The notes: generated by a model not told the origin, from the letters alone. A stretch of 6,973 nucleotides of DNA from Microbacteriaceae bacterium (GCA_030840185.1 JAUZFY010000054.1:1-6973); one strand, 5' to 3'. Positions 1 to 6,264 are shown, numbered from the stretch's first letter. Numbers and translations are program-made.

Positions 1-661
1 CGATCACAAGCACGAGCCGACTTCCCTGCACACCGATCAACACGTCGGCGTCGAGGTGTCGGGCGGTGCGGCGAAGCATGTCGACGTCGAGCATCTTGGG
101 GGCGGTGCCGACGAGCACGGAGACTTCTCCGTGGCCGTGCCAGCCGAGTGCCGCGATGCGCGACGGAAGTTCGTCGTCGTACTCGCCGCTGAGGATCGAA
201 TCGACAACGAGAGCCTCGAGCCGGGCATCCCAGAGGCCGCGAGCCTCGGCGGCTCGCGCATACACGTCGGCTGCGGCGAACGCGATCTCCCGCGAATAGA
301 GCAGGATCGCCTCCCGCACCGACTCGTCCGAACCCTTGACCCGCTCCTCGACGACCTCGACGGTCACCTTGATGAGCTGGAGGGTCTGAGTCAAGCTCAC
401 CGATCGAAGCAACTCACGCGGCGCGGCGCCGAAGACGTCGGCGGCGATCCATGGAGTCGAGGTCGGATCGTCGTACCAGTGAATAAAGGACGTGATTCCG
501 GCCTGAGCGACGAGCCCGACCGCCGACCGCCGCCCCGGTGGCATTTCGCCGTACCAGGACAACGTGTCGTCGAGTCGCTTGAGCGTGGCCGTTGCAAGCT
601 CACCGGAGATGGCCCTCAGCCAGGTGAGTGTCTGTTCTTTTGTCTTGACCGCTGCTGTCAT
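1..661 (-). CDS. fasR: PucR/CdaR-like transcriptional regulator (FasR type), N-terminal 220 residues, cut by window edge
   Basis: I read this by translating the minus strand downstream of aceE. It stays open from an ATG at 661-659 to the window edge and begins MTAAVKTKEQTLTWLRAISG. Residues about 45-145 form a mostly helical N-terminal domain (GRRSAVGLVAQAGI, TQTLQLIKVTVEVVEERV). Residues about 148-220 (LEALVVDSILSG, then LGWHGHGEVSVLVG) resemble the start of the CdaR-like central domain of PucR-family regulators. The C-terminal HTH_30 DNA-binding domain would lie outside the window. The family includes Streptomyces FasR, which activates the fabD-fabH-acpP-fabF operon, and fabD is the expected next gene to the left (inference). 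The gene sits 21 bases after the aceE stop, in the same reading frame, and its ATG has no good Shine-Dalgarno sequence, so co-transcription and translational coupling with aceE are plausible. The family call is fairly sure; the FasR name rests on position and general resemblance. Confidence 0.75.
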   Translation of the reverse strand, partial: MTAAVKTKEQTLTWLRAISGELATATLKRLDDTLSWYGEMPPGRRSAVGLVAQAGITSFIHWYDDPTSTPWIAADVFGAAPRELLRSVSLTQTLQLIKVTVEVVEERVKGSDESVREAILLYSREIAFAAADVYARAAEARGLWDARLEALVVDSILSGEYDDELPSRIAALGWHGHGEVSVLVGTAPKMLDVDMLRRTARHLDADVLIGVQGSRLVLVI

Positions 662-682
662 GGTGTCGGGAGCCGAGTGACG

Positions 683-3409
683 CTAGCTCTCTCCGCCCGC
701 CGAGCCGGTCGTGCCCGCGTTGACGTCATGCAGCCTGTAGCGATCGATCGCCTGCTGGGGAACACCCGGGTCGACCTGACCGCGCGCGGCCAGGGACTCG
801 AGAGTGCGCACGACGAGCGATGGGCCGTCGATTTTGAAGAATCGGCGGGCTGCCGCCCGGGTGTCGGAGAAACCGAAGTCGTCGGCTCCCAGCGTTGCGA
901 AGTCTCCGGGCACAAACTGACGGATCTGGTCCGGCACCGCGTGCATGAAGTCGGTAACCGCCACGAAGGGTCCCTCGGCGCCGGCGAGCTTCTGCGTGAC
1001 GTAGGGCACGCGCCTCTCGTCGTTAGGGTTGAGGAAGTTCTGTTCCTCGGCGGCGAGGCCGTCCCGGCGGAGCTCGGTCCATGAGGTGACGGACCAGACG
1101 TCTGCGGAGACATTCCAGTCGTCCGCGAGCAGTTGCTGAGCCTCGAGGGCCCACGGCACCGCGACACCGGACGCCAGTAGCTGCGCCTTCGGCCCGTGCG
1201 TTTCGGATCTGTTCAGCAGATAGATGCCCTTGAGCACCCCATCGACATCGAGATTCTCCGGCTCGGCGGGCTGAACGATCGGCTCGTTATACACCGTGAG
1301 GTAGTACATGACGTTGGGGTTCGGATGCGTGCCACCGTACATGCGGTCGAGGCCGTTCTGCACGATGCGGCCCAGTTCGTAACCGTAGGCCGCGTCGTAG
1401 GCCACGACGGCTGGGTTTGTCGACGCGAGCAGGAGCGAGTGTCCGTCGGCGTGCTGCAGTCCTTCTCCGGTGAGAGTGGTGCGCCCGGCCGTCGCGCCGA
1501 CGATGAAGCCTCGCGCCATCTGGTCGCCCGCGGCCCACATTGCGTCACCCGTGCGCTGGAAACCGAACATCGAGTAGAAGACGTACACCGGAATCAACGG
1601 TTCACCGTGAGTGGCGTACGAGGTGCCCGCTGCCGTAAAGGCCGCGAACCCGCCGGCCTCGTTGATGCCGACGTGCACGATCTGGCCCTGGGGGCTCTCC
1701 TTGTAGGCGAGCAGCTGTTCCCGGTCGACGGAGGTGTACTGCTGGCCGTTCGGGTTGTAGATCTTCGCGGTGGGGAAGTAGGCGTCCATGCCGAAGGTGC
1801 GCGCCTCATCCGGGATGATCGGCACGATTCGGTGACCGAAGTCCTTCGACCGCAGCAGGTCTTTGAGCAGTCGGGCGAATGCCATGGTGCTGGCTATCTC
1901 CTGCTTGCCGGAGCCCTTCCTGGCGATCGCGTAGGACGCATCATCCGGCACGTTTACCTGCGTGTACTTCGAGCGACGCTCGGGCAGGTAACCGCCGAGG
2001 GCACGCCGGCGCTCGTGCATGTACTGGATCGCCTCGTCGTTCTCGCCCGGGTGGTAGTACGGCGGGAGGTACGGGTTCTCCTCGAGCACGGCATTCGTGA
2101 CCGGGATGTTCATCACGTCGCGGAACTGCTTGAGGTTGTCGAGAGTGAGCTTCTTCATCTGGTGGGTCGCGTTGCGACCCTCAAACGATGGCCCGAGGCC
2201 GTAGCCCTTGACGGTCTTCGTGAGGATGACCGTCGGCTGACCCTTGTGTTCGGATGCCGCCTTGAAGGCCGCGTACACCTTGCGATAGTCGTGGCCGCCG
2301 CGCTTGAGACCCCAGAGCTGGTCGTCGCTGTAGCCCTTGACCATTTCGAGCGTGCGAGGGTCGCGACCAAAGAAGTTTTCACGCACGTACGCGCCACTCT
2401 CGGCCTTATAGGTCTGGTAGTCGCCGTCCGGAGTTCGGTTCATGAGGTCGCGCAACGCACCTTCACTGTCGCCGGCGAGAAGGTCGTCCCACTCGCGGCC
2501 CCAGATCACCTTGATGACGTTCCATCCGGCACCGCGGAAGAAGCTCTCGAGCTCCTGAATGATCTTGCCGTTTCCGCGTACCGGCCCGTCGAGGCGCTGC
2601 AGGTTGCAGTTGATGACGAAGTTGAGATTGTCGAGGCCGTCGTTGGCGGCAAGCTGGAGCGCGCCGCGGCTTTCGACCTCATCCATTTCGCCGTCGCCGA
2701 GGAAGGCCCAGACCTGCTGGTCGGAGGCATCCTTGATCCCGCGAGCGGTGAGGTACTTGTTCGACTGGGCCTGGTAGATCGCGTTGATCGGGCCGAGACC
2801 CATCGAGACGGTCGGGAACTGCCAGAAGTTCGGCATGAGCCGCGGGTGCGGGTAGGAGGAGAGCCCACCGGCCGCGTGGGACTTCTCCTGGCGGAACCCG
2901 TCGAGTTGGTCGGCACTCAGGCGCCCCTCGAGGAATGCGCGGGCGTACATGCCAGGGGAGGCATGGCCCTGATAGAAGACCTGGTCGCCGCCGCCTGGGT
3001 GGTCCTGGCCGCGGAAGAAGTGGTTGCTGCCGACCTCGTACAGAGTGGCGGATCCCGCGTACGTCGAGATGTGGCCGCCGACGGCGATGCCGGGGCGCTG
3101 TGCGCGATGCACGGTGAGCGCGGCGTTCCAGCGGAGCCAGGCGCGATAGCGGCGTTCGAGCTCTTCGTCGCCGGGGAAGTCCGGCTCGTTCTCCGGAGCA
3201 ATGGTGTTGAGATAGTCCGTCGTCGGGACCATTGGCACACCGAGGTGAAGTTCCTTGGACCTCTTGAGGAGGCTCAACATGATCTCGCGGGCGCGCTCGT
3301 GGCCTTGCGCGGCTACCAATTCATCGAGGGATTGCTGCCATTCGGCAGTTTCCTCAGGGTCTCTGTCAGTGTGGTTCACCGAGTAAGGATCCTGGTCGTT
3401 CACCGTCAA
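683..3409 (-). CDS. aceE: Pyruvate dehydrogenase E1 component, homodimeric AceE type
   Basis: AceE decarboxylates pyruvate with thiamine diphosphate and acetylates the lipoyl groups of the E2 subunit in the cytoplasmic pyruvate dehydrogenase complex, feeding acetyl-CoA to the TCA cycle and lipid synthesis. The protein is 908 residues, close to E. coli AceE (887). The thiamine diphosphate/Mg motif is clear: GDGEMDE at 238-244, then [12 protein letters not shown] from 266, with D239, N269 and Q271 as predicted metal ligands. H416 (NATHQMKK) matches the inner-loop histidine H407 of the E. coli enzyme, E584 (GINEAGG) the cofactor-activating glutamate, and H653 (GLQHADGHS) another active-site histidine. 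I chose the TTG at 3409-3407 because GAGGT (plus coordinates 3415-3419) lies five bases upstream and it gives the N-terminus [14 protein letters not shown] two codons later is the alternative. The open frame extends to 3796, but that extension overlaps the divergent epimerase gene and looks non-coding. No key residue is missing. The FasR-like gene follows closely. Confidence 0.97.
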   Translation of the reverse strand: MTVNDQDPYSVNHTDRDPEETAEWQQSLDELVAAQGHERAREIMLSLLKRSKELHLGVPMVPTTDYLNTIAPENEPDFPGDEELERRYRAWLRWNAALTVHRAQRPGIAVGGHISTYAGSATLYEVGSNHFFRGQDHPGGGDQVFYQGHASPGMYARAFLEGRLSADQLDGFRQEKSHAAGGLSSYPHPRLMPNFWQFPTVSMGLGPINAIYQAQSNKYLTARGIKDASDQQVWAFLGDGEMDEVESRGALQLAANDGLDNLNFVINCNLQRLDGPVRGNGKIIQELESFFRGAGWNVIKVIWGREWDDLLAGDSEGALRDLMNRTPDGDYQTYKAESGAYVRENFFGRDPRTLEMVKGYSDDQLWGLKRGGHDYRKVYAAFKAASEHKGQPTVILTKTVKGYGLGPSFEGRNATHQMKKLTLDNLKQFRDVMNIPVTNAVLEENPYLPPYYHPGENDEAIQYMHERRRALGGYLPERRSKYTQVNVPDDASYAIARKGSGKQEIASTMAFARLLKDLLRSKDFGHRIVPIIPDEARTFGMDAYFPTAKIYNPNGQQYTSVDREQLLAYKESPQGQIVHVGINEAGGFAAFTAAGTSYATHGEPLIPVYVFYSMFGFQRTGDAMWAAGDQMARGFIVGATAGRTTLTGEGLQHADGHSLLLASTNPAVVAYDAAYGYELGRIVQNGLDRMYGGTHPNPNVMYYLTVYNEPIVQPAEPENLDVDGVLKGIYLLNRSETHGPKAQLLASGVAVPWALEAQQLLADDWNVSADVWSVTSWTELRRDGLAAEEQNFLNPNDERRVPYVTQKLAGAEGPFVAVTDFMHAVPDQIRQFVPGDFATLGADDFGFSDTRAAARRFFKIDGPSLVVRTLESLAARGQVDPGVPQQAIDRYRLHDVNAGTTGSAGGES

Positions 3410-3493
3410 CGTTGACCTCGTTCTTGTTCGCGGACAAACTGTGCCAAGCGGGATCGGAAATCGGGTTACGAGCAACGATCGGGTGCAGGGCCT

Positions 3494-3509
3494 CAACAAT
3501 TCTAGTTGT
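3494..3509 (-). promoter_or_regulatory. Candidate aceE promoter -10 with overlapping imperfect palindrome
   Basis: Read on the minus strand, TAGAAT (3504-3499) is a good actinobacterial -10 box about 90 bases before the aceE start. No convincing -35 is visible. The box lies inside the imperfect palindrome ACAA-N6-TTGT (3496-3509), so a repressor bound there would cover the promoter. A perfect short hairpin CCCC-ACC-GGGG follows at 3510-3520. This is a motif match only. Confidence 0.3.
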
Positions 3510-3541
3510 CCCCACCGGGGTCGATTGCGCGAGGGCCCCAC

Positions 3542-3547
3542 TAGCGT
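3542..3547 (+). promoter_or_regulatory. Candidate -10 box for a leaderless aldose epimerase transcript
   Basis: TAGCGT fits the actinobacterial TANNNT -10 consensus and lies seven bases before the ATG at 3555. Transcription would then begin at or next to the A of the start codon. There is no Shine-Dalgarno sequence in front of this ATG, which agrees with a leaderless message. No clear -35 is seen. Confidence 0.4.
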
Positions 3548-3554
3548 TGGTTCC

Positions 3555-4424
3555 ATGAGCTTTCTCGAACTGGATAACGGCATGGTTTCCATCTCCGTGA
3601 ACCACCTCGGGGCGCAGCTGAGCAGTCTGCGCGACCGACACGGTCGCGAGTTCCTCTGGCAGGGCGGCGACGAATGGAAGGGGCAGGCTCCGGTTCTGTT
3701 TCCCGTTGTCGGGCGAATGCCGGGTGACGAACTTGTGCACGATGGGCAGGCGTACCCGATTCGGCAACACGGCGTGGCGAGAACCCAGGAGTTCACCGCA
3801 CGTCAGGTTGGGGATCACGAGGCGCGGTTCTTTCTCGAAGACAACGAGGAGACGCGCAAGGCTTTCCCCTTCGCGTTTCGGCTCGAGCTCCGATTCACCC
3901 TCGACCGAAACGCCGTCGTGGTGAGTCACACCGTTCAGAACACCGGTCCGACTCGCTTCTCCGCGTCCATCGGCGCGCACCCCGGGTTCGCGTGGCCGCT
4001 GCTACCCGGTCTGGAGCGGGAGGCGCACACTCTGACCTTTCCGCACGATGAGTCCGCCCCCATCCGCCGCATCGCGGACGGCCTCCTGCTCGCGGAGCCG
4101 CTCCCCACACCGGTAGCAGGCAAGGTTCTCACGCTCAAGGATTCGCTCTTCGCCGCCGACGCCATCATCTTCGACCAGCTTCAGAGCCGTTCCGTTCACT
4201 ATTCGGCCCCCGGTGCGCCGACCATCACGGTGAGTTTCGCCGACTTCCCGCTGCTCGGCGTCTGGTCGCGGCCACCCGGCGGATTTGTCTGCATCGAACC
4301 CTGGTTCGGGATGACCGCGCCGCAGGGATTCGAGGGGGAGTACGACACCAAACCCGGTCAGTTCTCCCTCGGCGCGGGCGAATCACGTGTGTTCACTTAC
4401 AGCATCACCGTCGAAACGCGCTAA
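3555..4424 (+). CDS. Aldose 1-epimerase family protein (LacX/YeaD-like mutarotase)
   Basis: The predicted 289-residue cytoplasmic protein has the galactose mutarotase-like beta-sandwich motifs and would interconvert alpha and beta anomers of an aldose or hexose phosphate. Visible motifs are LFPVVGRM (48-55), QHGVAR with the predicted catalytic H72 (71-76), [10 protein letters not shown] with the second histidine H142 (140-149), and CIEPWFGMT with the catalytic-base glutamate E248 (246-254). All three expected catalytic residues are present. The pattern is closer to the LacX/YeaD branch than to classical GalM, so the true sugar substrate is unknown. An in-frame upstream ATG at 3441 would add 38 residues of proline- and arginine-rich sequence with no family resemblance and would run through the aceE promoter region, so I prefer 3555. 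The gene is divergent from aceE and 82 bases upstream of the peroxiredoxin gene, with no evident functional link to either. Confidence 0.9.
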   Translation: MSFLELDNGMVSISVNHLGAQLSSLRDRHGREFLWQGGDEWKGQAPVLFPVVGRMPGDELVHDGQAYPIRQHGVARTQEFTARQVGDHEARFFLEDNEETRKAFPFAFRLELRFTLDRNAVVVSHTVQNTGPTRFSASIGAHPGFAWPLLPGLEREAHTLTFPHDESAPIRRIADGLLLAEPLPTPVAGKVLTLKDSLFAADAIIFDQLQSRSVHYSAPGAPTITVSFADFPLLGVWSRPPGGFVCIEPWFGMTAPQGFEGEYDTKPGQFSLGAGESRVFTYSITVETR

Positions 4425-4428
4425 CGAC

Positions 4429-4450
4429 CGCCCTGTGCTTGGCGCAGGCG
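4429..4450 (+). terminator. Hairpin after the epimerase gene, possible terminator
   Basis: CCTGTGC (4432-4438) pairs with GCGCAGG (4442-4448) around a TTG loop, giving seven pairs with one G-U; two further pairs at the base are possible with a bulge. It begins five bases after the stop codon. There is no T-run behind it, and it directly abuts the TAGTAT box of the next gene. It may be a weak terminator or part of that promoter. Confidence 0.35.
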
Positions 4451-4506
4451 TAGTATGTCGAATCGTGTTTACCGGGTGATGACGTTCCCGGCTGAAAGGA
4501 CATGTG
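4451..4506 (+). promoter_or_regulatory. Peroxiredoxin promoter -10, leader hairpin and ribosome binding site
   Basis: TAGTAT (4451-4456) is a strong -10 match and predicts a leader of about 45 bases. Within the leader CCGGG (4472-4476) can pair with CCCGG (4487-4491). AAAGGA (4495-4500) is a good ribosome binding site six bases before the ATG at 4507. It is only three bases before the alternative GTG at 4504, so it favours the ATG. No clear -35 is seen. Confidence 0.45.
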
Positions 4507-4980
4507 ATGGCTCTGGAGAATGACACCCACGCTCCCGACTTTGAGCTTCCCAACCAGTTCGGGGAGCACATCAGACTGAGTGACTTCCGACACAAGAAGC
4601 CGGTAGCCCTAGTTTTCTTCCCGCTCGCGTTTTCGAGCACCTGCACGAGCGAGCTGTGTGAGCTGCGCGACAACCTCGCGCTGTTCAGCGATAAGAGCAT
4701 CGAATTGCTCGGCATCTCCGTGGATTCGAAAGCCACCCAGCGTGCCTTCGCCGAAGCCGAGGGCTACAAGTTCAACCTTCTTGCCGACTTCTGGCCGCAC
4801 GGCTCGGTCGCCAAGGAGTACGGCGTCTTCCTGCCGGAGAAGGGCTTCGCGAATCGGGCGAGCTTCCTCATCGACACCAATGGCATTATCCGCGCCAGCT
4901 TCGTCACTGCGCCAGGGGAGGCTCGCTCCATAGCCGCCTACCGCGCGGCTCTCGCAGAGCTTTCGCCGGTCCCTGCATAG
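4507..4980 (+). CDS. ahpE: AhpE-like one-domain peroxiredoxin with an extra Bcp-like cysteine
   Basis: This 157-residue thioredoxin-fold peroxidase would reduce hydroperoxides in the cytoplasm through a reactive cysteine. The active-site pattern P-x3-S-x2-C is seen as P39, S43 and peroxidatic C46 in FFPLAFSSTC. R117 (ANRASF) is the conserved catalytic arginine. FFPLAF, ADFWPHG and YGVF match my recollection of the mycobacterial AhpE signature, and the length is close to that protein (153 residues). Unlike mycobacterial AhpE as I recall it, there is a second cysteine, C51 (TCTSELC), five residues after C46. This is the spacing of the peroxidatic and resolving cysteines in E. coli Bcp, so an intramolecular disulfide is possible (inference). 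The electron donor cannot be told from the sequence. The gene has its own promoter-like sequence and converges on the DUF1003 gene, with 11 bases between the stop codons. Confidence 0.93.
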   Translation: MALENDTHAPDFELPNQFGEHIRLSDFRHKKPVALVFFPLAFSSTCTSELCELRDNLALFSDKSIELLGISVDSKATQRAFAEAEGYKFNLLADFWPHGSVAKEYGVFLPEKGFANRASFLIDTNGIIRASFVTAPGEARSIAAYRAALAELSPVPA

Positions 4981-4984
4981 GACC

Positions 4985-5005
4985 ACCGGGCTTAGCCCGC
5001 CCGGT
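4985..5005. terminator. Hairpin between the convergent peroxiredoxin and DUF1003 genes
   Basis: ACCGGGC (4985-4991) and GCCCGGT (4999-5005) form a seven-pair stem around a seven-base loop. A shorter alternative is CGGGC-TTA-GCCCG. The hairpin straddles the DUF1003 stop codon and follows the peroxiredoxin stop by four bases, so it could serve both strands. Neither side has a T-run, so intrinsic termination would be weak. Confidence 0.35.
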
Positions 5006-5576
5006 CCTCCTCGGCCGATCCGCCTCCGGTGGTTCCGATCGGGTCTTGCGAGGATGTTTCGGCGCGTGGGCCTTGCTGCGCGCTTTTCACCGCCGATGGG
5101 TCTAGCCGGCTGAGCAGCTCGTGCAGTTCGGCGATCATCACGAGTTGTCGGTTGTTGATTTCCAGTACCTCGCTGATGTCTCGCTTGGCCGCGAGGTTGG
5201 TCCTGTAATCGTGTTGGGAGAGAGACGCGGCGATCGCATCCTGCCGTTTTGCCGCGATGAGCAGGATGGCGCCCTGCATGCCGGCGAGCATGCTGAGGAA
5301 CAGGTTGAGCAAGATAAAGGGGTACGGGTCCCAGCCCTTTGTCGTGGTGTTGACGAATGCCCAGACCACCATGAACACGACGAATCCGCCGACAAATCCC
5401 CAGCTTCCCATGCCGTTTCGCATGATGTCCGCCGCGCGCTCGCCGCGAGTGAGATTCGACTTGTGGACCGCATGCCAATCGCCCGGTGCCGGAGCGGTCG
5501 CCTTGCCTGCCCGAGCCTTCGACGCTGTGGCAGTGCCGCGTCTCGCCTTGGAGGTCGCTTTTGGTGTGGTTGTCAT
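4992..5576 (-). CDS. DUF1003 family two-helix membrane protein
   Basis: This 194-residue protein is recognised as DUF1003 by GWDPYPFILLNLFLSM (81-96). Domain order: a lysine-, arginine- and alanine-rich disordered N-terminus (1-32), a first hydrophobic helix about 58-76 (WGFVGGFVVFMVVWAFV), the WDPYPF turn, a second hydrophobic helix about 86-109, then an amphipathic stretch with HDYRTNL (122-128) and a likely coiled coil (131-158). The tail is polar and rich in Ser, Gly and Glu. The family's biochemical function is not established, so none is assigned; it should sit in the cytoplasmic membrane. I chose the ATG at 5576 over the in-frame GTG at 5603 because a TANNNT box lies six bases before it and the nine extra residues look unlike coding sequence. 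There is no Shine-Dalgarno, so a leaderless message is likely. The first 32 residues resemble the basic low-complexity tails common in actinobacterial proteins. Confidence 0.88.
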   Translation of the reverse strand: MTTTPKATSKARRGTATASKARAGKATAPAPGDWHAVHKSNLTRGERAADIMRNGMGSWGFVGGFVVFMVVWAFVNTTTKGWDPYPFILLNLFLSMLAGMQGAILLIAAKRQDAIAASLSQHDYRTNLAAKRDISEVLEINNRQLVMIAELHELLSRLDPSAVKSAQQGPRAETSSQDPIGTTGGGSAEEDRAG

Positions 5577-5582
5577 TTCGCG

Positions 5583-5588
5583 AGTGTA
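5583..5588 (-). promoter_or_regulatory. Candidate -10 box for leaderless DUF1003 transcript
   Basis: On the minus strand TACACT (5588-5583) matches TANNNT and is followed by six bases and then the ATG at 5576. This places transcription start at the start codon. No ribosome binding site is present in between and no clear -35 is seen. The arrangement parallels the epimerase gene. Confidence 0.4.
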
Positions 5589-5612
5589 CGACCGTGCGCG
5601 CACCGTGGTCGT

Positions 5613-5639
5613 TTGAACGCGACTGGAAACCTGTACGAT
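5613..5639 (+). promoter_or_regulatory. Candidate tRNA-Val promoter
   Basis: TTGAAC (5613-5618) and TACGAT (5634-5639) resemble -35 and -10 boxes with a short 15-base spacer. Initiation would fall near 5646 and give a leader of about 35 bases before the tRNA. The promoter is divergent from that of the DUF1003 gene, about 45 bases away. Confidence 0.4.
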
Positions 5640-5656
5640 ATTGTTCGTCGTAACGT

Positions 5657-5671
5657 CCGCTCGCCGAGCGG
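5657..5671 (+). other. Perfect hairpin in the tRNA-Val leader
   Basis: CCGCTC-GCC-GAGCGG is a perfect six-pair stem with a three-base loop, ending nine bases before the tRNA 5' end. It would be in the precursor leader and might affect RNase P access or early elongation (inference). It also reads as a palindromic DNA site. Confidence 0.5.
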
Positions 5672-5680
5672 GTCTGTTGC

Positions 5681-5753
5681 GGGCCTTTAGCTCAGTTGGT
5701 AGAGCGCCACGTTTACACCGTGGATGTCATCGGTTCGAGCCCGGTAGGGCCCA
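5681..5753 (+). tRNA. tRNA-Val (anticodon TAC)
   Basis: A complete 73-base cloverleaf can be folded by eye. The acceptor stem is GGGCCTT with AGGGCCC, including one G-T pair. The D arm is GCTC with GAGC around AGTTGGTA. The anticodon stem is CCACG with CGTGG, with loop TTTACAC and anticodon TAC at 5714-5716. The variable loop is ATGTC, and the T arm is ATCGG-TTCGAGC-CCGGT. The discriminator is A5753. CCA is not encoded (CAC follows), as is common in actinobacteria. The tRNA reads GTA and, with modification or wobble, other valine codons. The integrase remnant just downstream makes this gene a candidate attachment site. Confidence 0.97.
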
Positions 5754-5757
5754 CACT

Positions 5758-5783
5758 AGAAGCCCTTGTCAGCGGGGGTTTTT
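5758..5783 (+). terminator. Intrinsic terminator after tRNA-Val
   Basis: AGAAGCCC (5758-5765) can pair with GGGTTTTT (5776-5783) in eight pairs, two of them G-U, around a ten-base loop. The G-run is followed directly by a five-T tract (5779-5783). The position, five bases after the tRNA, fits termination of the tRNA transcript. Confidence 0.6.
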
Positions 5784-5810
5784 GCTATCTGCGGGTCTGA
5801 TCCTTGACAC

Positions 5811-5960
5811 TTAGCCCGCCCCTCGCGTACCCCGAGTTCGAGAAAGCTGAGTTCGATCGATCCACCACCGCAGCGCGTCGGCGTCCGATCCAATCCGATG
5901 CGCGTAGACGTCCGCCGTTAGCGTGGCTGCGGTATGACGCAAGTCGTGGATTCTGCGGCG
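5811..5960 (-). pseudogene. Tyrosine recombinase (integrase) C-terminal remnant with internal deletion
   Basis: The minus strand reads HDLRHTAATLTADVYAH and then about 30 residues to a TAA at 5813-5811. HDLRHT (5948-5931) is the box II motif of phage-type integrases, holding the conserved His and Arg (lambda Int H308 and R311). TADVYAH supplies the nucleophilic tyrosine, codon 5906-5904. In lambda Int the Arg and Tyr are 31 residues apart (R311, Y342); here they are 11 apart. About 20 residues, including the LGH motif with the third catalytic residue, are therefore missing without loss of frame. Everything upstream of about 5960 (core-binding domain and box I arginine) is also absent, since the MerR remnant begins there. 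The product cannot be active. The gene pointed towards the tRNA, as in elements whose integrase 3' end lies next to the attachment site. Confidence 0.7.
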
Positions 5961-5962
5961 CC

Positions 5963-6133
5963 AGTCAACAGGAGCGCTTGCAGCTGCTCGAGGACCACCA
6001 AGAAGCTGTTGTGGCGCGCCTGCCGGAGACTCAGAATCACCTCGCCACCCTCGAACGAAAGATCAGCACCTACCGCCTGGCGTTAGAACCAGTAGAGACC
6101 GTCCGAAAGCCGGTAAATTTCGAAGAGCCGTGA
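5963..6133 (+). pseudogene. MerR-family regulator, C-terminal coiled-coil remnant
   Basis: The frame ending in TGA at 6131-6133 encodes QQERLQLLEDHQEAVVARL followed by LATLERKISTYR. This is the usual end of MerR-family regulators: an ERLxLLExH start, a helix of about 25 residues, then a (D/R)KIxxYR ending, forming the dimerisation coiled coil. The N-terminal winged helix-turn-helix that would bind DNA is missing. Upstream of about 5963 the DNA instead encodes the integrase remnant on the other strand. The same frame stays open back to a TTG at 5804, but that part has no family resemblance and is probably fortuitous. A 56-residue scrap like this is most likely non-functional. It lies on the same strand as the SnoaL-like gene and may once have controlled it (inference). 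Confidence 0.65.
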
Positions 6134-6177
6134 CGGCAGCCTCACAACGCGCTCAAACCCCCCCCCGGTCCACCTGG

Positions 6178-6215
6178 TGTCGCATCGGCTCCAAGGTTAT
6201 CGTCCTGATGCGGCA
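6178..6215. repeat. Imperfect inverted repeat, 11 pairs
   Basis: TGTCGCATCGG (6178-6188) pairs with CCTGATGCGGCA-side bases 6205-6215 in eleven pairs, two of them G-T, around a loop of 16 bases. There is no T-run on either side. It could be a structured RNA element, a recombinase arm or accessory site, or a leftover of a mobile element. Confidence 0.5.
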
Positions 6216-6247
6216 CTAGCCCGAAGACCCTACGGTGGCCCTTCACC

Positions 6248-6264
6248 CGCGACAGCCTGTCGCG
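6248..6264. repeat. Perfect inverted repeat, 7 pairs with GCC loop
   Basis: CGCGACA-GCC-TGTCGCG is a perfect seven-pair palindrome with a three-base spacer. It lies 32 bases after the previous inverted repeat. The loop is the same as that of the hairpin in the tRNA-Val leader (5657-5671), but the stems differ. No T-run follows, so it is not a typical terminator. Confidence 0.55.

Noticed and set aside
56..1084. Open frame of 342 residues on the plus strand at the left end
   Set aside because: It is antisense to the FasR-like gene and to the end of aceE, shows no family resemblance, and crosses the boundary between those two genes.
1196..3415. Open frame of 739 residues on the plus strand opposite aceE
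   Set aside because: It lies entirely antisense to a textbook AceE with all catalytic motifs. Its translation is rich in Val, Arg, Glu and Gly without motifs, as expected from the mirror of high-GC codon usage.
3441..3554. Upstream extension of the epimerase to an ATG at 3441
   Set aside because: The 38 extra residues have no family match, there is no ribosome binding site, and the extension would cover the aceE promoter region. The ATG at 3555 has a well-placed -10 box.
3410..3796. Upstream extension of aceE to 3796
   Set aside because: The added 129 residues overlap the divergent epimerase coding region and resemble nothing in AceE N-termini. The TTG at 3409 has a ribosome binding site.
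4609..5478. Minus-strand frame of 289 residues spanning the peroxiredoxin and DUF1003 genes
   Set aside because: It overlaps both well-supported genes in other frames, is very rich in Arg and Gly, and has no recognisable domain.
5804..6133. A 109-residue protein starting at TTG 5804
   Set aside because: Only its last 56 residues match a family (MerR C-terminus). The first half is the antisense of the integrase remnant, with no ribosome binding site, so it is listed as a pseudogene from 5963.
6158..6166. Run of nine C as a phase-variable tract
   Set aside because: It lies outside any credible gene and is not placed between promoter boxes. It may instead be a spot of sequencing uncertainty.
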